The notes under the pieces: model-generated
What the model saw: the letters and a program-made list of their open reading frames with translations, nothing else
What the model was told of the DNA's origin: nothing
The model's database searches: none
Program-made: the position numbers and the translations under genes
Shown here: piece by piece, positions 55,735 through 64,000 of the stretch
Layout: every line of letters begins with the position of its first letter
How positions within the stretch are numbered: position 1 is the first letter of the stretch
Origin: Branchipolynoe longqiensis
Taxonomy: Eukaryota > Annelida > Polychaeta > Phyllodocida > Polynoidae
DNA length: 64,000 bases
NCBI GenBank assembly: GCA_030323885.1
Contig: CM059187.1
Coordinates: 82,482,027 to 82,546,026, forward strand
Direction: 5' to 3'

Positions 55735-56328
55735 TGCCGTGTTCACACGGGCAAAATCTAAAGCGATTCAGCCAAGGCGAATCATATGAATCGATTTAGA
55801 CGCCCGTTCACACGGGCAGTACTTGGGCCGGAAATCGATATCTGCACATGAGCAAGTCCAGTCTGACCAGCGCCATTTTTCGGTTAGTCGACGTCACCAC
55901 GAGAGAGTGGGTTCGACCTAGATATGTATGGACTGAATCGTATTGGTTTGGAACGGTCAAAACTTCTGCTGGGCAGTGAAACCCTAAAAATAAATGATGA
56001 AAAAAATATCTGTGCACCTCTAGCAAGTTCATAGACCAAATTATATAATATGCGCTTTTGATCGCCTGGAAAATCAACAAACTAAGGTGTCGACTGCGCA
56101 TGCGTGTGAGGTGCTTAATCCGCCTCAGTGCGTCCACACGGGCAAAATAAATCGATTCACAGAAATCGACTCACGTAAACTACCTCGACAGGTGGTTTAC
56201 AGTATCCAGATCACAGGAATCGATTCAGCCCTAATTCGACTCACCCGCTCGTTCACACGAGAAATGTAAGCCAAATTAGGCAAGTCGATTTCTACGAATC
56301 GATTTACATTGCCCGTGTGAACACGGCT
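55735..56328 (-). mobile_element. Family T MITE, copy C
   Basis: Termini GCCGTGTTCACACGGGC and GCCCGTGTGAACACGGC. The core is inverted relative to copy A ('gggtttcactgcccagc' complement at about 55970). Subterminal AATCGATTT and 'cgttcacacgggcagtactt' are shared with copy E. Confidence 0.88.
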
Positions 56329-56780
56329 TATGAGATTGTTCTTTTATTTGTTGTGGGGTAAATATCTTATTCATCTAAATACATATTTTGTCTGCGCCGA
56401 GGCACTGGTCTTTGAACAGATTGACTGATCATGTAGTTACATAAACTTAATATAACTTGTTTTCTCCCCAGCTTGTGTATGCCTCTCCTTTGTCCCAATC
56501 GACGGAGCCCAAATTCTGCTTCTTGAAATAGTCCTATTGACATTCCATAGCTGTCAAGCCACAATGGCGCTATAAGCGGGAAGCCGCCCACGTTCTGGGA
56601 GATATGACAAAAGCAGCAGATGGCGCCACTTGCAGCATGAAAGGACCCGCATTTGCAATACAAACCACACAATGGTGTTATTATTGGTTGTGTATTTGAC
56701 GGGAGGGACAATCTGTTGCAAGCACGATGTATTTGTTTGTGTACGGACCACCTACTTCCCAAGTAAACGATTCCTTGCTT
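56329..56780. other. No recognisable feature
   Basis: Spacer between MITE copies; the minus frame 56367-56762 shows no motif I recognise. Confidence 0.4.
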
Positions 56781-57384
56781 AAGCCCCGTTCACAGGGGGA
56801 ATGTAAATCGATTCGTAGGAATCGACTTGCCTAGTTTGGGTTACATTTCGCGTGTGAACGGGCGTCTGAGTCGAATTAGGGCTGAATCGATTCTTGTGAT
56901 TTGGATTCTGTAAACACTTGTCGAGGTAGTTTACGTGAATCGATTTCTGTGAACCGATTTATTTTGCCTGTGTGAACACAATCGACTTACTTGAGCCGGT
57001 TTAAGGACGTCACACGCATGCGCAGTCGAGACCTTAGTTTGTTGACTTTCCGGTCGATCAAAAGCAGATATTATATAATTTAGTCTATGAAACCGCTAGC
57101 TGTGCACAGATATTTTTTTCATAATTTATTTTTAGGGTTTCACTGCCCAGCAGAAGTTTTGACCGTTCCAAACCAATACGATTCAGTCCATACATATCTA
57201 GGTCGAACCCACACTCTCTCGTGGCGACGTCGACGAACCCAAACTGGCGCTGGTTAGTATTGACTTGCTCATGCGCTGATATCGATTTTCGGCCCAAGTT
57301 CTGCCTGTGTGAACGGGCGGCTAAATCGATTCCTAGTATTCGCCTTGGCTGAATCGCTTTAGATTTTGCCCATGTGAACACGGC
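56781..57384 (+). mobile_element. Family T MITE, copy D
   Basis: Flanked by TTAA on both sides (left at 56779-56782, right after CGGC near 57384-57388). The core is in the same orientation as copy A. The minus-strand frame 57085-57381 over the core is not conserved as a full frame in the other copies. Confidence 0.88.
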
Positions 57385-57493
57385 TTAAAAATAGGCGTAT
57401 TTCAAGTTTCACTGGTCCCCGAGAGATGACTGAAGCTGGGGCCCAGTTAGATAAAGCATTCACCCATACTTGCAGTACAAAAGTACCGGAATC

Positions 57494-58088
57494 TTTAGCC
57501 GTGTTCACACGGGCAAAATGTGAGGTGAATCAGACAAATCGAATCTGGTGAGGCGAATTAGCGGCCCATTCACACCTGCAGTACTTGGGCCGGAAATCGA
57601 AATCTGCGCATGAGCAAGTCCAGACTAACCAGCGCCAGTTTGGGTTCGTCGATGTCGGCCGAGAGAGTGTAGGTTCGACCTAGATATGTATGGATCGAAT
57701 CGTATTGGTTTGGAATGGTCAAAACTTCTGCTGGGCAGTGAAACCCTAAAAATAAATGATGAAAAAAATATCTGTGCATAGATAGCGGTTTCATTAATTA
57801 AATTATATAATATGCGCTTTTGATCGACCAGAAAGTCAACAAACTAAGGTTGACTGCGCTTGCGTGTGAAGTGCTTAATCCGCCTCAGATGCCTCCACAC
57901 GGGCAAAATAATCGAATCACAGAAATCGCCTCACGTAAACTACCTCGTTAGGTGGTTTACAGTATCCGCATCACGCGAATCGATTCAGCCTTAATCCGCC
58001 TCAGACGCCCGTTCACATGGGAAATGTAACCCGAACTATACAAGTCGCTTTCTACGAATCGATTTACATCGCCCTTGTGAACACGGCT
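57494..58088 (-). mobile_element. Family T MITE, copy E
   Basis: Starts GCCGTGTTCACACGGGC near 57498 after TTTA, and ends GTGAACACGGC before TTTT. Core orientation as in copy C. Third copy within 2.4 kb. Confidence 0.88.
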
Positions 58089-59216
58089 TTTTATCTAGGG
58101 CCCAGTAGGCCAGATCGCAGCTTGAGTTTTCACAGCGGTTCTAGAACCCTGCAATACCATATAATGCCTATATACCGAATGCATGATACTTTTATCAAAC
58201 GGAAATTGTATGCAGTTACTACTACAACTGATATTTCATTTATAATATGCATAATATGTTTATTATCGAACCGGATTTGGATGCAGTTACTATTACAACT
58301 GATAGTTTCATTTATGTATAAAGGAATAGACTACATCGCCATTCCAGTGGTGCGGTGCATTGTGGGATGTATCAAAGCAAAACAAACCCGCGAGAAGTGC
58401 ATGGCACACGCTAATACTCTGGGTGCAATTATGAAATGTGCGAGTTTCAACTCATCTCAGCTCTTATTTGAAACATAGAACACTAACTAAAAAATATATA
58501 TATAATAAATTAAGATATTAATCTTTTATCCGGCATTGCATTTACATCAATATAATCAGCACATCTTATGCCATGTGCAATTATATTTAGACAAATCTGG
58601 GCACACAGGCTAGTGTTAGAGCCATAGCCAGTCAGTTTTACTTATTTTATTCATGTTTTTATTTATATCCTATGGTTAATGACATATGTAGAAATAGAAA
58701 ATGAGTGGGGTTAATCAGATAGTGGTTACCTATTTCTTTGAAACAAGTTTTTGTTGACACATTTGACAATAAATTTAATATTTAGAACAAGAATTACTTA
58801 TGTCTAATCAATGGTGATCTAAACATCACCCTGTAAAGTGACTGAAATTGTATGTTTCTTTGCTCAAAATGCTTAATTGTGGAGAGTTGTGTCTTAAACA
58901 TATTCATTATATTATTATATTGCATCCATCCATCCATGTTTGCGCCAAATTGCTATGTCTTTTTTATTAATTTTGAATAAAATCTAAGTCTTGCCGTATG
59001 CATATCGGCAAACTCAATAGCTCTGCGCCTTTGCTTTGGTGCCAGTGCCATTTTCACCGGATGCGCAGTCAGAACGGTGATCTAGTCTATTATACTGTAT
59101 GCCCCATACGGCCGGAAGAACAGTGCTCGGGCGCTGACAAGAGATATTATTCAATTAATAAAGTACATTTAGCACAAAAAAATCCCAACACTTAAAAACT
59201 CACTCTGCACCTTTTT
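58089..59216. other. Unassigned, small direct repeat
   Basis: A ~50-bp segment ('tgcagttacta.tacaactgata..ttcattta') occurs twice at 58209-58250 and 58280-58318. Otherwise AT-rich single-copy sequence. Confidence 0.45.
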
Positions 59217-59522
59217 TTTTTGTTGTTGAAGATTTATACTGCCTATCATGGATAAGCCTGAATAGGCTTGTTTTCACCATTAGAAGGTGTGTCGATAGAA
59301 AGCCCGAGCCTACACTTTTACCGACCCAAGGGATTTTTAACCTCCCACACCACATAGACATGGTATGAGAGCAACTGGCCTTTGATGTCGCTGTAAGTTA
59401 TACACAGCGGTGGAAATCCAAATTGGCAGAGATGGGGGCACAGGGAATCGAACCACCGACCTTCAGATTAGTAGTTCGACCTAGAAAAAAGTCAGACACT
59501 CTAACCACTCCACCACAGAGAA
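59217..59522 (-). mobile_element. tRNA-derived SINE, family B
   Basis: On the minus strand: A-box-like TGGTGGAGTGGTTAGAG, B-box GGTTCGATTCC (complement at about 59447-59457), then 'catctctgccaatttggatttccaccgctgtg', 'ccatgtctatgtggtgtggg' and a 3' end 'gcagtataaatcttcaac'. Unrelated in body to family A. A second partial copy lies at 62696-62863. Confidence 0.75.
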
Positions 59523-59754
59523 CACCACAAACCATATGCTTCATGGCCAAACTTGGTAGAAGTTGTGCCATGTATTTCTTTCTAATGTAGATTGTAGGTG
59601 AATTGTTCTAGCAAATATTTTACATTAGATACAATATAATGTGTATTCACCACATCACCCATCTTCCGCCATCTTGCATGCTGGGTCCCAACTTCTGTCC
59701 TTCCTGAGGAACCAGCAGAACTCGGAACACTCAATTTCCCCATTGCACCTAAAA

Positions 59755-59930
59755 CTGCTGACATCACTCATTCAACTTCTTAAATCATATATTAAGCTGC
59801 TGAAGTCATTCGTTCAACTACTTAAATCAATCATTCAACTTCATACATCATTCATTAAACCTCTTAGAACAGTTCTTCCACTTTTAAATCATTCATTCAT
59901 CTTATTAAATCATTGATCTAACTTGCTAAT
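59755..59930 (+). repeat. 21-bp tandem repeat
   Basis: Eight or nine degenerate 21-bp units of the form 'ttcaacttcttaaatcattca'. Because 21 is a multiple of three, the plus frame 59641-59916 reads as heptads (LLKSYIK, LLKSFVQ). Units are diverged; no other evidence of coding. Confidence 0.75.
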
Positions 59931-60107
59931 TCATGTATCGTATATCATTTATTCAACTGCTTTAAACAGTTTATTCACATATCCTGCCATTTTCTTCCAG
60001 TATAGACTCTGGTTCTGTGGCTGCCATAAATTCTGGAAAATACCAAAATACCAGAACGTTTTACGCTCTACAAAGCAAGACAAATATTCTTTAGGTATAT
60101 TAGTTGA

Positions 60108-60335
60108 TTAAGCAGGGGAAATTTCAATCGTGGACAATTGGTCTTCCTCATTCCACTGCTCCTTGCCCTGTCCTAGTAATGCCAGGCACCAGACTAGGTA
60201 GTGACAAGTATCAATTTTTTAAGTCATTGGTTTGACTCGGCCGGGGTTCAAACCCGCGAGTTCGGATCCCACGACCTACCAGAACAGAATTATCATTAGA
60301 TACAATACAACTCATTCTGCCATAGCGTCTGGTAT
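60108..60335 (-). mobile_element. Family-A SINE, 3'-truncated
   Basis: 'cttgccctgtcctagtaatgcc', 'gactaggtagtgacaagtatc', 'gtcattggtttgactcggccggggttcaaacccg' then a ~40-bp insertion before 'ctcattctgccatagcgtctgg'. It starts with the same 'aatttcaatc.tggacaat' as 1170. Confidence 0.75.
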
Positions 60336-61819
60336 GGAAAACCTAATAATAAGTTTTGAGAGTAAACAAAGCGCTTTAGTTTTCCTTGTGAGTGAAAACT
60401 CTACTGTAAGGTTGTCTATGTGTGCTTCTCCTTATGCGTAGCCTCGGGGTGGCTATGTCATTGTGAATCCTTCATTGCCATTATCGAACATCAATGCAGC
60501 CATTTACCAAGGCCCCGTCTATTTCCTCAGAAATGGTTAATCAATGTTGAGGCGCCTGGATTGCTTGACACTGTTTGCAGTTCTTTAACTATCATCGACC
60601 CCTTTTCTGTTTTTTCCTCAGCCAGCAAACTTTCCTCCCATCTGACCCATGACGGTGAAACCAACTGTCTGACAGTTCAGATCTATATATGGCATTTACC
60701 ACCAGGAAACTGCATCTTGCATCTAGATTGTCGGCTAGCAAAAGTGTCCCATTCAATAATCCCCTCCCCTCCAAACCTCCACTACCTCTGTCCACTCTGA
60801 GAGAACTTACCAATGGTATATTCCAAAGATAGTGTACGACAAGGTGTGCCACTCAGTGCTTTCGCGTGAAATACAGCAAAAAAGGTAATTGGACAGGTCC
60901 CCTAGCCCCAGCCTGACTGCTGTACCATTGACACAAGGAGACAGGTTCCCTAGCCCCCCTGACTGTTGTACCATCAAAGACAATGTACAACAATTATAGT
61001 GGATTGCTTTATAATATTAATAATGAAAACAATATTATAGCATAGTAATGTTCAAACATACTTTACGCACTTTAATCTGTGCCATACATAAATCAAATTT
61101 GTGATTATCTCAGAGTAAGAAAACTACTACTACAGGTGATCAAAGACACTTTGTTTGCCATGGGATCGTACCACTGAGTGATTATTATAAAAGTTCCTAT
61201 ATGAAAGCGCTGAGTCTTGTTGTACATTGTCTTTGGTATGTACCTTCGATTTGGCACTAGCCATTCTTCTTGATCCAATCAACTTCCTTCGGCGTAGACA
61301 TGTTTTATTTGCTTGATTAATTGATTGAGTGCTAATAGCTTAATGCTATCTTGGTAGCAAGGTTTGTAGCTATTCATGGCACCAACTACGTAGAGTTATT
61401 TATTCTGCCATGTTTGTTAATTGCATTTATTGAAATTTACATGAAAATCTGAAATGGTCAGATTTGTGTCAAATGACAGCAAATATGATATCGGTGCAAT
61501 TTTGATGTGTTTAAGTTTGTGTCAAATGACAGCAAGATTTAGCTCACAAAATAACGCTAGCATTAAAGAAGATGATACAGTCCAGTTGTTCTTAAAGTTT
61601 GTTTAGCTGTACACTGGTAAATAAGTTTTGAATTTGTAGCACAGACCCAATTTTCCACAACAATCAGCTCTACTCCTTGTACCTTCTCCATGGCAACCAC
61701 CGCTTCTCTTAATCATGTTAATCCAATCAGCCTACTTCAGGTGACATTTGCAGCGCACAAAATGTACACATGCCTGAATTATTTCCCACAATCAAACCAA
61801 ACTCGTTCAGTCTCACAAT
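60336..61819. other. No recognisable feature
   Basis: Open frames 60420-60800 (plus) and 60592-60852 (minus) overlap, but neither has a motif I can name. 'caggttccctagcccc' recurs at 60896 and 60943. Confidence 0.4.
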
Positions 61820-62490
61820 GGTTCCCCTTCCACTTTCATGGTACAGTAATAGACAGCTGCTCAACAAAGTGGTTCCACTTCTACTTTCAGGCTATAGTAA
61901 TGGAGAGCTGCTCAACAAACTGGTTCCGCTTTTACTTTCAGGGTACAGTAATGGACATCTGCTCACCAAACTGGTTCCGCTACTACGTTCAAGGTACATC
62001 TGCTCACCAAACTGGTTCCACTTCTACTTTTGGGGTACAGTAATGGACAGCTGCTCACCAAATTATTTCCACTTCTACTTTCGGGGTACAGTAATGGACA
62101 GCTGATCACCAAACTGGTTCCGCCTCTACTTTCAGGGTACAGTAATGGACAGCTGCTCAACCAACTGGTTCCGCTTCTCCTTTCAAGGCGCAGTTATCGA
62201 CAGCTGCTCACCAAACTGGTTCTACTTCTACTTTCAGGGTACAGTATTGGACAGCTGCTCACCAAACTCGTTCCACTTCTACTTTCAGGGTACATTAATG
62301 GACAGCTACTCACAAAACTCGTTCCGCTTCTACTTTCAGGGTACAGTAATGGACAGCTGCTCAGCAAACTGGTTCCGCTTCTACTTTCAGTGTACAGTAA
62401 TGGACAGCTGTTCACCAAACTGGTTCCGCTTCTACTTTCAGGGTACAGTAATGGACAGCTGCTCACCAAACTGGCGGCCACCATAGACGG
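61820..62490 (+). repeat. 51-bp minisatellite
   Basis: 'ggttcc' starts at 61820, 61871, 61922, 61973, 62014, 62065, 62116, 62167, 62218, 62269, 62320, 62371, 62422 and (degenerate) 62473. Spacing is exactly 51 bp apart from one 41-bp unit. The unit includes 'cttctactttcagg', 'tacagtaatggacagctgctcacc' in parts. Since 51 = 3 x 17, plus and minus frames stay open as 17-residue repeats; coding is not supported by anything else. Confidence 0.95.
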
Positions 62491-62695
62491 TATGTGCAGA
62501 TCAACTTTACTGTTTGACTACGAAGAGGTGCCGGACTCCCTCATCGGCCAAGACGTGTCGGTAGGTTCTAGGCCACACTTTAACCTCCATTCTACTTTAC
62601 TTTCATTTGGAGTACGTTTAATTTTAAATATGTAACTTTCGAGATATTTGAAAGTGGAAACATGCCAAATAAAGGTTGACATGAATGTCAACCTT

Positions 62696-62863
62696 TCTTT
62701 TTTCTTGAAGATTTTTACTGCCTATCATGGATAAGTCTGAATAGACTTGTTTTCACCCTTAGACAGTTTGTCAATAGAAAGCCCAAGCCTACACTTTTAG
62801 CCTCCCACACCATGTAGACATGGTATGAGAGCAACCGGCCTTTGATGATGCTGTAAGTTATAC
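62696..62863 (-). mobile_element. SINE family B fragment interrupted by LINE-B
   Basis: Matches the 3' two thirds of 59217-59400 and stops at 'gtaagttatac', exactly where LINE-B begins. The tRNA-like head is not seen. Confidence 0.75.
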
Positions 62864-64000
62864 AAGAAAAGTGCATTGAGCAGGACCGACCACTGTACAT
62901 GGTATTTGTCGATTTCACTAAGGCATTTGATACAGTCGGGAGGACCGGGCTATGGCAGCTACTGAGGAAGTACGGATGCCCAGAGAAGTTCACAACTATG
63001 ATCGAGGCTCTACATACAGGAATGATGGCGAACGTTAGTGCTGGAGGGGAAGTCTCGGAATCGTTTGCGGTTACCAATGGGGTCAAGCAAGGTTGTGTAC
63101 TGGCCCCCACACTCTTCTCCATCCTCCTATCAGCAATGCTAGATGAGGCTTTCCGAGACATGGGGGATGGCATCTATATACAGTCCAGACAGAGCGCTGA
63201 CCTATTAAATGTCGCACACTTCAGAGCGAAGACCAAGACTACTCAGATACTGGTGAGAGAGCTACTATTCGCAGATGACAGTGCACTGGTTGCCCACTCT
63301 GCTGAAGAGACCCAGAAAATAGTGGACGCTTTCTCCGATGCATCAAAGAAGTTTGGCCTGAAAATTAACATCAAGAAGACGGAGGTGCTGTACCAACCCA
63401 ACTCTACAAGAACCCGAGAGGAGGAGATCATGGTTGACGGAAACAAGCTGAACTCTGTTCCGGAATTCACCTATCTCGGATGCACAATATCAAGTGATGG
63501 ACGCATTGATGCTGAGATACAGAGGAGGATGGCCAAGGCTAGCGCATCTTTCGGCCGACTACGCCAGAGACTCTGGAACAACCACCATGTGTCCATTCGG
63601 GTCAAAGGTAAGATCTACCGCGCAATCGTGCTATCCACCCTACTATACGGAGCCGAGGCCTGGACAGTGTACAGACAGCAGGTGAAAAAGCTGCATGCCT
63701 TCATGATGCGACATCTGCGTTCAATCATGAGGCTAACCTGGAAGGACAAAGTGACGAATAAGGAAATACTCGAACGGATGGGGCTGCCCTCTATGGAAGA
63801 TCTTCTGATCAAAAAAGAATCTCCGGTGGACTGGACACCTCATGAGGATGTCATCAGACAGGCTACCAAAGCAGATCCTCTATTCTCAACTGTCTTTTGG
63901 CTACAGAAAGAGAGGGCGCCCCCGTCTCCGGTTCAAAGATACCATCAAGAGAAACCTGAAGCTGAGAGACATTAAGACCGACTCATGGACACAACTCTCA
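62864..64000 (+). mobile_element. LINE-B copy, cut by window edge
   Basis: 5'-truncated within the reverse transcriptase domain. Matches 43712-44440 with very few differences in the overlap. The 3' tail lies beyond the window. Confidence 0.92.
62868..63975 (+). pseudogene. LINE-B reverse transcriptase, truncated
   Basis: The frame is open from the truncation point: EKCIEQDRPLYMVFVDFTKAFD (RT motif A; the two aspartates are in VDF and AFD), NGVKQGCVLAPTLF, then LFADDSALVAH (motif C catalytic ADD), followed by KTEVLYQPN, the FTYLGCTISSDG motif and LLYGAEAW. The N-terminal endonuclease is absent. Near 63813 a run of six A, against five in the 43712 copy, throws the last ~55 residues out of frame, so RWTGHLMR is lost. 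The pattern is that of invertebrate endonuclease/RT LINEs; the clade is not fixed from this fragment. Confidence 0.92.

Noticed and set aside
57085..57381. Possible coding core in the family T MITE
   Set aside because: The frame is not preserved in copies A, C and E.
61820..62490. Regularly spaced 51-bp repeats as a CRISPR array
   Set aside because: The whole unit repeats and there are no unique spacers; the DNA is eukaryotic.

Overview
This window looks like intergenic or intronic DNA from a metazoan, most likely a marine invertebrate. The evidence is AT-rich single-copy background, tRNA-derived SINEs, RTE-type LINEs, Ty3/Gypsy retroelements, many small inverted-repeat DNA elements and abundant simple repeats. 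I see no bacterial-style genes, no rRNA, and no host gene that I can assemble. The only intact long coding region is a retrotransposon. I cannot name the species.

Layout. 0-10.3 kb: an ACGT-array inverted-repeat element (284-960), a 71-bp satellite interrupted by a LINE tail (1650-2975), quiet DNA with old dispersed repeats, and a second ACGT element (9742-10327). 10.3-16 kb: a SINE, a small hairpin element, a truncated RTE LINE, a foldback element, a polypyrimidine block, and one inverted-repeat element nested in another (15031-16008). 16-20 kb: an apparently complete RTE LINE with an intact 1014-codon endonuclease/reverse transcriptase. 20-33 kb: composite dispersed repeats, 10-bp-phased motif arrays, a foldback element, a ~100-bp satellite, purine tracts, a run of SINE copies, and a CCGG-array element with a 64-bp palindrome.

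33-50 kb: a TCGA-rich MITE, an RNase-H-bearing LINE tail, and a ~3.5 kb block present twice around a gap of exactly 500 N. The second copy carries a ~3.95 kb insertion holding a minus-strand Ty3/Gypsy gag-pol fragment (with a -1 frameshift heptamer) and a LINE 3' end. A second, frameshifted Gypsy element follows (46.6-49.7 kb). 50-64 kb: more MITEs (including three TCGA elements within 2.4 kb), a pogo-like MITE, SINEs, a 21-bp repeat, a 51-bp minisatellite, and a second LINE family running off the window edge.

The most unusual feature is a group of inverted-repeat elements. Their interiors are arrays of short motifs with a CpG-containing palindromic core (ACGT, CCGG or TCGA), often spaced 10-11 bp. 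Most share a central palindrome-like sequence near TTTTGAACATGTTCAAAA. I found no autonomous transposase for any of them here.
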